From contig KQ959677.1 of NCBI GenBank assembly GCA_001552935.1, positions 150,094-214,093 on the forward strand: 64,000 nt of DNA. The letters run 5' to 3'. The position numbers and the translations under genes were made by a program. Positions 47,780 through 56,046 of the stretch are shown piece after piece (the first letter of the stretch is position 1; every line of letters begins with the position of its first letter). The stretch comes from Umbribacter vaginalis (GTDB taxonomy: Bacteria > Actinomycetota > Coriobacteriia > Coriobacteriales > Eggerthellaceae). The notes under the pieces are model-generated. The model saw only the letters and a program-made list of their open reading frames with translations. It did no database searches and was not told the origin of the DNA.

Positions 47780-47965
47780 TTACCAAGACGACTTGGTTAC
47801 GCCAGGAAGCTCGCCTTTATTGGCAAGTTCACGCAGGCACACACGGCACAAGCCAAACTTGCGATAAAAAGCACGAGGACGACCACAACGTGTGCAGCGA
47901 TTATGTTCGCGCGTTGAAAATTTAGCCTCACGCTTGGCTTTGGCGATCATCGACTTCTTAGCCAT
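47780..47965 (-). CDS. rpsN: 30S ribosomal protein S14, zinc-binding type Z
   Basis: This 61-residue S14 has two CxxC pairs (CTRCGRPR and CRVCLREL), the zinc-dependent form. GAAGGAA precedes the ATG. It lies between rplE and rpsH in the usual order. Confidence 0.96.
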   Translation of the reverse strand: MAKKSMIAKAKREAKFSTREHNRCTRCGRPRAFYRKFGLCRVCLRELANKGELPGVTKSSW

Positions 47966-48029
47966 TAAATTCCTTCTTTCTCATGTAAGACATGTACGTT
48001 TGTCTCAAAATTCGTTTGATACAGCGGCA

Positions 48030-48584
48030 TTATGCAGTTTCAACATCTTTAAATGGGAAACCAAGTGCCTTTAACAGTGCAAGGGCATTTTCGTTAGAAC
48101 CTGCATTCGTAACAAAGGTAATGTCCATGCCGCGCGTACGATCAATCTTATCATAATCAATTTCAGGGAAGATAAGTTGCTCAGTAATACCCAATGAATA
48201 GTTACCACGGCCATCGAAGCTTTTAGGAGAAATACCACGGAAGTCGCGTACACGAGGAAGCGCCGTTGACAAAAGACGATCAAGGAATTCCCACATGCGA
48301 TCGCCACGAAGCGTTACTTTAGCGCCAATTGCCTGGCCTTCACGAACATGAAAACCAGCGATTGACTTGCGTGCACGCGTAACGCATGGCTGCTGTCCGG
48401 TAATTGCACGTAAATCGGCAATCGCACCGTCAAGCAACTTCGAATCGCTTGCAGCTTTACCTACTCCCATGTTTACAACAATTTTCTGAAGACGTGGAAC
48501 TTGATTTACATTGCTTACACCAAGCTCTTTTTCCAGTTGTGAAACAACTTTTGTTTTGTAAAGTTCCTTCAAACGAGGTGTCAT
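48030..48584 (-). CDS. rplE: 50S ribosomal protein L5
   Basis: L5, 184 residues: [49 protein letters not shown] and [11 protein letters not shown]. It binds 5S rRNA. Its upstream spacer of 90 bp holds a strong hairpin (48632-48653). AAAGGA precedes the ATG. Confidence 0.96.
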   Translation of the reverse strand: MTPRLKELYKTKVVSQLEKELGVSNVNQVPRLQKIVVNMGVGKAASDSKLLDGAIADLRAITGQQPCVTRARKSIAGFHVREGQAIGAKVTLRGDRMWEFLDRLLSTALPRVRDFRGISPKSFDGRGNYSLGITEQLIFPEIDYDKIDRTRGMDITFVTNAGSNENALALLKALGFPFKDVETA

Positions 48585-48631
48585 TTACATTCCTTTCCGA
48601 TGAATTAAACTGAGGATTTCCAACCCTCGGT

Positions 48632-48653
48632 CCCTCCTGAAAGCACAGGAGGG
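48632..48653 (-). promoter_or_regulatory. Hairpin in the rplX-rplE spacer
   Basis: On the minus strand, CCCTCCTG and CAGGAGGG form a perfect 8-bp stem with a six-base loop and no following T-run, so it is not a terminator. It locks up an AGGAGG sequence. A second weaker stem (GAGG/CCTC) follows before rplE. See findings. Confidence 0.6.
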
Positions 48654-48674
48654 TCATAACGTTTTAAGCACGTA

Positions 48675-48995
48675 CTAGTCGAGATCTTTTCCCGATGGGC
48701 GTGCTACACGCACTTTCGTACCATCATCTTTTACACGATAGCCCACGCGCGTAGGCTTTTTAGTTGACGGATCAATCAGTGCTACATTAGACACATGAAG
48801 TGGTGCTTCAACAGAAGAAATACTACCCTGGGGGTTTTGCTGTGTTGGACGAACAGCTTTCTTCGCAATATTGATGCCTTCAACAACAACTTTGTTTTCA
48901 GAAGGAAGAGCACGAAGAACTTTGCCTTGTTTGCCTTTATCTTTACCAGCGATAACTTGAACAAGATCGTCCTTTTTAATTTTCAAACCACTCAT
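48675..48995 (-). CDS. rplX: 50S ribosomal protein L24
   Basis: L24, 106 residues: the KOW motif [20 protein letters not shown] starts the protein, then [20 protein letters not shown]. It starts 50S assembly. AAGGAGG lies before the ATG, 13 bp after rplN. Confidence 0.96.
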   Translation of the reverse strand: MSGLKIKKDDLVQVIAGKDKGKQGKVLRALPSENKVVVEGINIAKKAVRPTQQNPQGSISSVEAPLHVSNVALIDPSTKKPTRVGYRVKDDGTKVRVARPSGKDLD

Positions 48996-49007
48996 AAGTG
49001 CACCTCC

Positions 49008-49376
49008 TTACAGTGTTTCTGGTGCCAAAGACACAATTTTCATATACTTCTTGTCGCGCAATTCACGAGCAACAGGCCCGAAAATACGCGTACCGCGAGG
49101 CGATCCATCTTCGTTAATAAGAACAGCAGAGTTCTGATCGAAGCGAATATACGAACCGTCATTGCGGCGAACTTCCTTTTTCACGCGAACAACTACGCAG
49201 CGAACAACATCGCCTTTCTTTACATTCGCGTTAGGAATAGCTTCTTTTACTGCACAAATAATGACATCGCCAAGACCAGCATAGCGACGACCAGTACCAC
49301 CAAGAACCTTAATGCACATAACTTTACGAGCACCAGAGTTATCGGCAACTGTCAGCATGGTTTGCGCCTGAATCAT
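49008..49376 (-). CDS. rplN: 50S ribosomal protein L14
   Basis: L14, 122 residues: [39 protein letters not shown] and [20 protein letters not shown]. It lies 49 bp after rpsQ. Confidence 0.97.
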   Translation of the reverse strand: MIQAQTMLTVADNSGARKVMCIKVLGGTGRRYAGLGDVIICAVKEAIPNANVKKGDVVRCVVVRVKKEVRRNDGSYIRFDQNSAVLINEDGSPRGTRIFGPVARELRDKKYMKIVSLAPETL

Positions 49377-49424
49377 CTGATTACCTAACTTTCTTCACAC
49401 GAGTAAACGAGAAACTTACGCCTA

Positions 49425-49685
49425 CTACTGAGCTTTTTCGACAATTTTAACGAGGCGCCAACGCTTCATTTTAGAAAGCGGACGAGTTTCCATAATAGAA
49501 ACTGTGTCACCGATATGGGCTTCATTATGTTCGTCATGGGCATGAAACTTCTTAGTTGTGGTCATCATCTTACCGTAAATGGGATGCGGCTTGCGCTCCT
49601 TGATTTCCACAACGCATGTTTTGTCATTAGCGTCGCTTACCACAACACCCTGACGCGTCTTACGATAATTGCGTTTTTCAGTCAT
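49425..49685 (-). CDS. rpsQ: 30S ribosomal protein S17
   Basis: S17, 86 residues: [40 protein letters not shown] and [14 protein letters not shown]. One OB-fold, early 16S binder. Confidence 0.96.
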   Translation of the reverse strand: MTEKRNYRKTRQGVVVSDANDKTCVVEIKERKPHPIYGKMMTTTKKFHAHDEHNEAHIGDTVSIMETRPLSKMKRWRLVKIVEKAQ

Positions 49686-49711
49686 GATATTCTACCTTCC
49701 TAAAACCCGCG

Positions 49712-49912
49712 CTAATTAAGAGCTTTAAGCTCGCGGGCGCGCATCTCAGTCTGGATACGAGCAATGTCGGTTTTGACTTGTCCAAGACGCGCTGTGTTAT
49801 CAAGCTGACTTGTTGCCATTTGAAAACGCAAGTTAAATAACTCTGCGCGCGCATCTTTTAGCTTTGCCTGCAAATCTTCGGCGGAAAGCTCGTGAATTTC
49901 TTTCGCTTTCAT
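49712..49912 (-). CDS. rpmC: 50S ribosomal protein L29
   Basis: L29, 66 residues: KAKEIHELSAEDLQAKLKDA and ELFNLRFQMATSQLDNTARL, two helices. The ATG comes directly after the rplP stop (TAAATG). Confidence 0.96.
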   Translation of the reverse strand: MKAKEIHELSAEDLQAKLKDARAELFNLRFQMATSQLDNTARLGQVKTDIARIQTEMRARELKALN

Positions 49913-50335
49913 TTATTCCCGCCCTTCTGTCTCACGAGTTACAATCTTGCACTTGATAGGCAATTTATTAACCGCAAGACGAAGTGCTTCGTGAGCAACC
50001 TCAGGCTCAACGCCGCCAACTTCGAACATAATACGGCCCGGTTTTACAACCGCCACCCATGCCTCAGGGTTACCTTTACCGGAACCCATACGGGTTTCAG
50101 CAGGTTTTTTAGTAATAGGCTTATCAGGGAAGATGGTGATCCAAACTTTACCACCACGCTTCATTTCACGCGTCATAGCAATACGAGCTGCCTCTATCTG
50201 ACGGTTCGTAATCCATGCAGCTTCAAGTGCCTGAATGCCAAATTGACCATGATTCAAACGCGTTCCACCTTTGGCTGCGCCTTTCATGGAACCACGCTGC
50301 ACCTTACGGTGCGCAACACGCTTAGGTACGAGCAT
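49913..50335 (-). CDS. rplP: 50S ribosomal protein L16
   Basis: L16, 140 residues: [60 protein letters not shown]. The ATG directly follows the rpsC stop. Confidence 0.97.
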   Translation of the reverse strand: MLVPKRVAHRKVQRGSMKGAAKGGTRLNHGQFGIQALEAAWITNRQIEAARIAMTREMKRGGKVWITIFPDKPITKKPAETRMGSGKGNPEAWVAVVKPGRIMFEVGGVEPEVAHEALRLAVNKLPIKCKIVTRETEGRE

Positions 50336-51061
50336 TTACTTAGCACCCCTCTCAGAGCGATCGGCACGTCCAGCGCCACGGCGCGAACGTGAAGGACGAG
50401 CGCTGCCTTCGAGCGCAGGCTGTGGAGCTTTCTGACCAGGGAGAACTTCTCCGTGATAAATCCACACTTGAACACCAATTGAACCCATGGTAGTTGCAGC
50501 AGTTGCAAATCCATAATCGATCTTGGCGCGCAGAGTATGCAAAGGCACGCGACCTTCACGATACCATTCACGACGGCTCATTTCTGCACCGCCTAAACGA
50601 CCTGAACACTGAATACGAATGCCCTTTGCACCGCTTTTCATAGCAGACTGTACTGCCTTGCGCATAGCGCGACGGAAAGCAACGCGGCCTTCAAGCTGTT
50701 CGGCGATCGACTGAGCAACCAAAATTGCATCGAGCTCGGGACGCTTAACTTCCAAAACCTCAACTGACACAGTACCGACAGCAATCGATTGCAGCTTTTT
50801 GCGCAAAGAATCGATTTCTGATCCTTTTTTACCAATTACAACACCAGGGCGGGCAGTAACGATAATAACTTTGGTTTTGTCTCCTGCACGTTCAATTTCG
50901 ATACGAGAAATTGCAGCGCGTACTAATTCTTTCGAAAGAAAATTACGAATAGCCTGGTCATTTTCAAGAGACTTTGCATACTCTTTGTTTGCATACCAAC
51001 GGCTACGCCAATTTTCCGTAATGCCAAGACGAAAACCGGTAGGGCTTACTTTTTGACCCAT
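50336..51061 (-). CDS. rpsC: 30S ribosomal protein S3
   Basis: S3, 241 residues: [22 protein letters not shown] domain with [16 protein letters not shown]-like [15 protein letters not shown], and [20 protein letters not shown]. The tail is a basic Arg/Ser/Gly stretch. Confidence 0.97.
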   Translation of the reverse strand: MGQKVSPTGFRLGITENWRSRWYANKEYAKSLENDQAIRNFLSKELVRAAISRIEIERAGDKTKVIIVTARPGVVIGKKGSEIDSLRKKLQSIAVGTVSVEVLEVKRPELDAILVAQSIAEQLEGRVAFRRAMRKAVQSAMKSGAKGIRIQCSGRLGGAEMSRREWYREGRVPLHTLRAKIDYGFATAATTMGSIGVQVWIYHGEVLPGQKAPQPALEGSARPSRSRRGAGRADRSERGAK

Positions 51062-51067
51062 AAGACT

Positions 51068-51409
51068 TTAATCCTCCTCTCGTGTTGCAACGATAATGGT
51101 AATATGACTCGAACGTTTACGAATACGTGCAGCTGAGCCTTTTGCACGGGGACGAATACGCTTCATCGTAGGACCCTCGTTTACAAAAGCTTCTTTCACA
51201 TACAGTAAATCAGCACGAACATTATGTACATTTTCGGCATTCGCAACTGCCGAATTGAGTGTTTTTTCAACACACTCAGCGATAGCACGATTGGTATATG
51301 CCAAAATTTCTTGCGCACGCACAACCGATTTGCCACGTACCAGGTCTACAACGATACGCGCCTTACGGGGCGAAACACGCACATAGCGTGCAACAGCTTT
51401 AGCTTCCAT
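51068..51409 (-). CDS. rplV: 50S ribosomal protein L22
   Basis: L22, 113 residues: [32 protein letters not shown] and [20 protein letters not shown]. Its beta-hairpin lines the exit tunnel. Confidence 0.97.
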   Translation of the reverse strand: MEAKAVARYVRVSPRKARIVVDLVRGKSVVRAQEILAYTNRAIAECVEKTLNSAVANAENVHNVRADLLYVKEAFVNEGPTMKRIRPRAKGSAARIRKRSSHITIIVATREED

Positions 51410-51421
51410 TTTTCACCCTTC

Positions 51422-51691
51422 CTATTTGCGCTTATCGGCGGCATGACCCTTAAATGTACGGGTCGGAGAAAACTCTCCTAATTTATGCCCAACCATCGAC
51501 TCAGTAACATATACTGGCACATGTTTGCGCCCGTCATGCACGGCAATCGTGTGTCCAACCATCTCAGGGAAGATAGTAGATGCACGCGACCAGGTTTTTA
51601 TAACCTCTTTTTTTCCGGCCTCGTTCATAGCCTCAATACGACCAAGAAGGCGCGGCTCAACAAAAGGCCCTTTCTTTAAACTTCTGCTCAC
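51422..51691 (-). CDS. rpsS: 30S ribosomal protein S19
   Basis: S19, 89 residues: [40 protein letters not shown] and [23 protein letters not shown] start with AAGGAG five bases upstream. Confidence 0.96.
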   Translation of the reverse strand: MSRSLKKGPFVEPRLLGRIEAMNEAGKKEVIKTWSRASTIFPEMVGHTIAVHDGRKHVPVYVTESMVGHKLGEFSPTRTFKGHAADKRK

Positions 51692-51713
51692 TATTGCTCC
51701 TTAGTTCTTGACG

Positions 51714-52544
51714 CTATTTCTTACGACGACGAATAATCAAGCGGCTGGTAGCCTTCTTAGGATTACGCGTACGATGACCCTTAGTTGGAACGCCCCAGGG
51801 TGACACAGGATGACGACCCGAAGACTTGTTCTTACCTTCACCACCACCATGGGGGTGATCAACAGGGTTCATAACGGTACCACGAACGGTAGGACGAATG
51901 CCTAACCAGCGGCTACGACCAGCTTTACCGATCTTGATATTTGCATGTTCTGCGTTGCCAACTTCGCCGACTGTTGCACGGCATGTTAACAAAACACGAC
52001 GCATTTCACTTGATGGCATACGCAAAATGGCATATTTGCCTTCTTTACCCATAAGCTGAATGCTTGTACCTGCACAACGAGCAAGTGCTGCTCCGCGACC
52101 AGGCTGAAGCTCAACTGCATGAATAAGCGTACCAACAGGGATGTTTGCAAGTGGCAAGGTGTTACCAGGCTTAATGTCAGCCTCAGGGCCACTTAACACA
52201 ACGTCTCCCACATGCAAACCTTTCGGGTGCAAGATGTAGCGCTTTTCACCATCTGCATAGTGAAGAAGAGCGATACGCGCACTGCGGTTTGGATCGTATT
52301 CAATGGTAGCAACTTTTGCTACGACACCATCTTTGCGACGCTTAAAGTCGATGATACGATAACGGCGCTTATGACCGCCACCTTGATGACGTGTAGTAAT
52401 ACGACCATTGTTGTTACGACCCGCTTTCTTAGAAAGCGGTGCCAAGAGCGACTTTTCAGGCGTTGTTCGTGTGACTTCCGCAAAGTCGGAAACCATCTGA
52501 AAACGACGTCCAGGGCTCGTGGGCTTGTACTGCTTGACTCCCAT
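51714..52544 (-). CDS. rplB: 50S ribosomal protein L2
   Basis: L2, 276 residues from the ATG at 52544 ([14 protein letters not shown]); AAGGAA lies about nine bases upstream, and a longer open frame to 52562 lacks a site. [20 protein letters not shown] and the C-terminal [15 protein letters not shown], with the histidine near the peptidyl-transferase centre, are present. Uniquely, it is not preceded by rplW but by a 526-bp spacer and a lipid-kinase gene. Confidence 0.97.
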   Translation of the reverse strand: MGVKQYKPTSPGRRFQMVSDFAEVTRTTPEKSLLAPLSKKAGRNNNGRITTRHQGGGHKRRYRIIDFKRRKDGVVAKVATIEYDPNRSARIALLHYADGEKRYILHPKGLHVGDVVLSGPEADIKPGNTLPLANIPVGTLIHAVELQPGRGAALARCAGTSIQLMGKEGKYAILRMPSSEMRRVLLTCRATVGEVGNAEHANIKIGKAGRSRWLGIRPTVRGTVMNPVDHPHGGGEGKNKSSGRHPVSPWGVPTKGHRTRNPKKATSRLIIRRRKK

Positions 52545-52562
52545 ATCTGAGATTCCTTTCAT

Positions 52563-52740
52563 AGCTTGACGCGTTTGCGCACATCAAGCTGAACCGTGAC
52601 CTTTGCTCGCACGCCTCGTCGTACACCAAAGATCATCTTTACCTTGTGAATTACGATTGCCTGTAAAGCTATGATGAGGGCATATCTTAAGACGCCGCAA
52701 TCCACGCGCCCGGGTGTATCCATAACCACCACAGACACAA
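52563..52740 (-). promoter_or_regulatory. Candidate structured leader of rplB
   Basis: From the predicted start near 52740 to rplB the leader is about 195 bases. It ends in a 7-bp stem AGCTTGA/TCAAGCT (52563-52590) with an inner GCG/CGC pair, directly before the ribosome-binding site. A second, longer arm uses TCGTA/TACGA and AAAGA/TCTTT (around 52617-52655). This resembles autoregulatory leaders of ribosomal operons. Folded by eye. Confidence 0.45.
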
Positions 52741-52746
52741 ATAAGC

Positions 52747-52775
52747 AGTATACGTGCTGCATTACATGCACTCAA
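52747..52775 (-). promoter_or_regulatory. Promoter of the rplB transcription unit
   Basis: TTGAGT and TATACT are separated by exactly 17 bp on the minus strand, about 200 bp before rplB. It is the best promoter match in the spacer. Confidence 0.6.
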
Positions 52776-53070
52776 GCATATCTTGAAGAAGAAATGGAAT
52801 TCCACTGAAACAACATAACTGAAGAATCATCAGCGGTGCGGCGTGCCCCCATGCAGCTGTTTGTGCGATGGCTACACCTTACAGGCTCACTGCCGCATTA
52901 TTGTATTGCTCGTAGAGGCGCATACACGAGGATACCGTATTGATCTTGGTGCAGCTATCATTACTAAAGGCATAACGCCGTTTGCACGCGGGATGCAAAA
53001 AAACTTACTTGCGCGTTATACAATATATAATTACACGCATCAAGAAACATACACGCAGCGCACAAACATG
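52776..53070. other. Upper part of the spacer between the inserted lipid kinase and rplB
   Basis: No recognisable gene is seen. A second candidate minus-strand promoter, TTGATG-17-TATAAC (53015-53043), lies just past the kinase stop. A plus-strand frame (52843-53127) is open but has no known motif and runs into the kinase, so I do not call it. Confidence 0.5.
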
Positions 53071-54036
53071 TTACGTCGTTTGCGACACTTTCAACACACG
53101 CAAAGCACTGGGAGCAACGCTAATTGAAAAGCGACTGCCCTCAAAATACTCGCCGTCAATTTGCACGGGAGGCGTTTGCTCAAACACTAAATCGAAGGTT
53201 CTGCCGCTTAGAAAATGAACGCCTGGTCGGTTGATGTGCTTTCCATGTTTCGCCATAAGGAAGGTACGCAGCGCTGGAACAAAGGCCTGAGGGCCGTCAA
53301 CCCAACACGCATCCAGTATGCCATCTGCAATGTTTGCATCAGGTGCAATACAAAAGCCGCCACCATACGTTTTTCCATTTTGAATAGCCAGCAAGTGAAC
53401 GTGCGCAACAACAGCAGGCGCGCCATCAACGCGTAAGTGAACCTTGTACGTTTCGCGATGATTTTTGAGCTGGTCAAAACCAGCAGCAGCATACAGAGCC
53501 GCTCCAGCTAAGTTAGTTTTCTTACGCAATTCAACACTTTGCTCGGCAATAGCAGCATCAATGCCAAACGAGATGGTTTCAAGATAATAGTGTCCATTAC
53601 AAAGACCAAGGTCAACCCGCGTTTCTTGAGCATGCATCAAAGCGTCAACGCACGCCTGCGCAAGGTGTGGCATGCCTAAGCTGCGCGCAAAGTCGTTCCC
53701 AGATCCGTTAGAAATTACTGCAAAACACGGGCGACTTTCGTTGCTTAGGTGCATTAAGCCGTTCACAACTTCGTGAGCAATTCCGTCGCCACCCAGCACG
53801 CACACGCAATCGATATCTTGCAGTTGACACGCAATTTCAAGAGCATGACCTGGGTAACTAGTTTGTACAACCTCGATAGATTGAGCGCCAAGCAACACGT
53901 CTTTCATGCGCGCGGCAATCTGATCAATAAGATGTTTTGTTCTGCCATTACACGATGCAGGGTTAGCAATAAGCAAAATGTGCTTATAGGGAAACAGCGT
54001 CGGGCGGCTCGATTCGCTTGTATTTATACGAGACAC
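53071..54036 (-). CDS. Diacylglycerol kinase-like lipid kinase inserted in the S10 cluster
   Basis: This 321-residue DagK/YegS-type kinase has ANPASCNGRTKHLIDQI at the start, CVLGGDGIAHEVVNGLM (GGDG motif), SNGSGNDFARSLGMP (the GTGNDFAR-type motif), FGIDAAIAEQS and a C-terminal VQIDGEYFEGS. It likely phosphorylates diacylglycerol from lipid turnover. It starts at GTG with GAAGGAGG six bases upstream. It lies between rplW and rplB on the same strand, after the rplW terminator. Confidence 0.85.
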   Translation of the reverse strand: MSRINTSESSRPTLFPYKHILLIANPASCNGRTKHLIDQIAARMKDVLLGAQSIEVVQTSYPGHALEIACQLQDIDCVCVLGGDGIAHEVVNGLMHLSNESRPCFAVISNGSGNDFARSLGMPHLAQACVDALMHAQETRVDLGLCNGHYYLETISFGIDAAIAEQSVELRKKTNLAGAALYAAAGFDQLKNHRETYKVHLRVDGAPAVVAHVHLLAIQNGKTYGGGFCIAPDANIADGILDACWVDGPQAFVPALRTFLMAKHGKHINRPGVHFLSGRTFDLVFEQTPPVQIDGEYFEGSRFSISVAPSALRVLKVSQTT

Positions 54037-54058
54037 AGGGCCTCCTTCTTACATAATG

Positions 54059-54094
54059 AAAAGGCACTCCCCTGCTTATGCAAAGGAGTGCTTT
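54059..54094 (-). terminator. Rho-independent terminator after rplW
   Basis: GCACTCC and GGAGTGC form a 7-bp stem flanked by A/T pairs; on the minus strand CTTTTC follows. It lies 30 bp past the rplW stop and 23 bp before the lipid-kinase start, so it ends the rpsL-to-rplW transcript. Confidence 0.75.
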
Positions 54095-54124
54095 CTACTA
54101 TAACGAAGTATGGTAGCACGAGTG

Positions 54125-54409
54125 CTATGAAGCAAAGATTTCGATTGAATCGCCATCTTTAAGCGTTACCATAGCTTTTTTCCAGCTACGCGTAAGACCT
54201 TGAGCCATACGAACACGCTTCTTTTTTGGCTTAACACTCAGGGTATTAACCTTTACCACTTTAACGTTAAAGATTTCTTCAACCGCTTTTGCAATTTGAA
54301 TTTTGTTTGCTGTTTTAGCAACCTCAAACGTATACGTGTGATGCTCCATTAAATCGTAAGTATGTTCCGTAATAATAGGACGAATGATGATTTCGCGCGC
54401 GTTAGACAT
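54125..54409 (-). CDS. rplW: 50S ribosomal protein L23
   Basis: L23, 94 residues: EIIIRPIITEHTYDLMEHHT, FEVAKTANKIQIAKAVEEIF and VKVVKVNTL. It sits at the exit tunnel and docks the signal recognition particle. Its ATG overlaps the rplD stop (TAATG). Its usual partner rplB is displaced by about 1.6 kb. Confidence 0.96.
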   Translation of the reverse strand: MSNAREIIIRPIITEHTYDLMEHHTYTFEVAKTANKIQIAKAVEEIFNVKVVKVNTLSVKPKKKRVRMAQGLTRSWKKAMVTLKDGDSIEIFAS

Positions 54410-55032
54410 TAGCTAAGCACCTCCTCGATACGCTTGAGAGCTTCAGCAGTAAAAATAAGCGCCTTGTTATCGAGCAACTCATAGGTATTAGCTTCAGCAA
54501 CAGGTAAAATGTTTACTTTTGGAACGTTTCTAAACGATAAGAAAGCGTTCACGTCTTCATTACCAATAACAACTGTCGCACGACCTTCAACGCCAAGCGC
54601 GCGAAGAGCAGCAATAGCAGCTTTAGTGGATGGTGTGTCGAAGTCAAAATTGCTTACTACAAACAGCTGCTGATCAGCAAGTTTCGCTGAAAGCACCGAA
54701 CGCATGGCAAGTTTCACTTCTTTCTTGTTCACACTAAATGCATAGGAACGAGGATGTGGTCCCCATACAACAGCACCGCCGCACCATTGAGGTGAACGGA
54801 TAGAACCTTGACGAGCACGACCTGTTCCCTTTTGCTTCCACGGCTTTTTACCGCCGCCACTTACTTCACCGCGCGTGCGGGTGTTATGTGTTCCTTGACG
54901 CCAAGAAGCTCGCTGTGAGCGCACAACCTGATGCATTACAGGTACGTTAGGCTCAATAGCGAACACAGCAGGATTAAGCTCTACTGAGCCATCAGCCTTT
55001 CCTGCAGCGTCCTTGATCTCAATCTTAGTCAT
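54409..55032 (-). CDS. rplD: 50S ribosomal protein L4
   Basis: L4, 207 residues: RASWRQGTHNTRTRGEVSGG, KKPWKQKGTGRARQGSIRSP and GGAVVWGPHPRSYAFSVNKK. L4 is the known autoregulator of the E. coli S10 operon. It lies 38 bp after rplC. Confidence 0.97.
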   Translation of the reverse strand: MTKIEIKDAAGKADGSVELNPAVFAIEPNVPVMHQVVRSQRASWRQGTHNTRTRGEVSGGGKKPWKQKGTGRARQGSIRSPQWCGGAVVWGPHPRSYAFSVNKKEVKLAMRSVLSAKLADQQLFVVSNFDFDTPSTKAAIAALRALGVEGRATVVIGNEDVNAFLSFRNVPKVNILPVAEANTYELLDNKALIFTAEALKRIEEVLS

Positions 55033-55070
55033 TATAATTTAACTCCTTTTGGGGATCTCTAAGCTAAACG

Positions 55071-55691
55071 TTACGCCATACGAATGCGGACGATGCCGTT
55101 TTTACCACCAGGAATTGCGCCTTTAACAAGAATTACATTCGATTCTTCGTCGATACGCACAACTTCCAAATTCTTAACCGTTACACGATCGCAACCCATG
55201 TGTCCCGGCAAACGAACACCCTTAAACACGCGGGATGGCGTTGCGCACTGACCTACTGAACCAGGTGCGCGATGGAAATGTGCACCGTGTCCACCCGGAC
55301 CACCAGCAAAGCCATAGCGGCGCATAACACCTGCGAAACCTTTACCCTTGCTAATGCCTGTAACGTCAACTTTTTTCACGTCAGTAAATGCAGAAAGACC
55401 AACTTCTTCCCCTACTTTGTGATCGGATGCGGCATCAACACGTACTTCACGCAAATAACGGCGAGCAGGAGCGCCCTGTTTTTTGAAATGTCCAGCCATA
55501 GGCTTGTTCACTTTATGTTCTTTAATAGCGCCAAAGCCAAGCTGTACTGCTTCATAGCCATCGGTGTCTGTGGTACGCAGCTGAGTAACAACGTTCGGTT
55601 CAACAGCGATAACGCTTACTGCAACAACTTCATCGTTGTCATTAAACAATTGAGTCATGCCAAGTTTTTTTCCAAATACTTCTTTAATCAT
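55071..55691 (-). CDS. rplC: 50S ribosomal protein L3
   Basis: L3, 206 residues: [37 protein letters not shown], and [20 protein letters not shown]. It lies 14 bp after rpsJ. Confidence 0.97.
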   Translation of the reverse strand: MIKEVFGKKLGMTQLFNDNDEVVAVSVIAVEPNVVTQLRTTDTDGYEAVQLGFGAIKEHKVNKPMAGHFKKQGAPARRYLREVRVDAASDHKVGEEVGLSAFTDVKKVDVTGISKGKGFAGVMRRYGFAGGPGGHGAHFHRAPGSVGQCATPSRVFKGVRLPGHMGCDRVTVKNLEVVRIDEESNVILVKGAIPGGKNGIVRIRMA

Positions 55692-55705
55692 GTACAGCCA
55701 CCCCC

Positions 55706-56014
55706 TTACAGCTTAATCTCGATATCAACACCAGCAGGAAGATCAAGGCGCATCAGTGAGTCAACGGTATTGGCTGTTGGCTCGAGAATATCGATCAAAC
55801 GCTTGTGCGTACGCATTTCAAATTGTTCACGTGAGTCTTTGTTTACGTGAGGTCCACGCACAACCGTAAAGAGGTTGCGCTCAGTTGGCAAAGGAATAGG
55901 ACCCGATACCTTAGCACCCGTTTTTAAGGCTGTATCAACAATCAACTTTGTTGACTGATCAACGATTTCGTGATCATAGCCTTTAAGACGGATACGTATC
56001 TTTTGATTTAACAC
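55706..56014 (-). CDS. rpsJ: 30S ribosomal protein S10
   Basis: S10, 102 residues: [40 protein letters not shown] and [17 protein letters not shown] start after GGAGG. Only 32 bp separate it from fusA; there is no tuf gene between them and no separate S10 promoter. Confidence 0.97.
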   Translation of the reverse strand: MLNQKIRIRLKGYDHEIVDQSTKLIVDTALKTGAKVSGPIPLPTERNLFTVVRGPHVNKDSREQFEMRTHKRLIDILEPTANTVDSLMRLDLPAGVDIEIKL

Positions 56015-56046
56015 TTGTTTTCCTCCAATAGTATAGGAAGTACGCT

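Noticed and set aside
52843-53127. Plus-strand 94-codon frame in the lipid-kinase/rplB spacer
   Set aside because: No ribosome-binding site, no recognisable motif, and it runs into the lipid-kinase coding region on the other strand.
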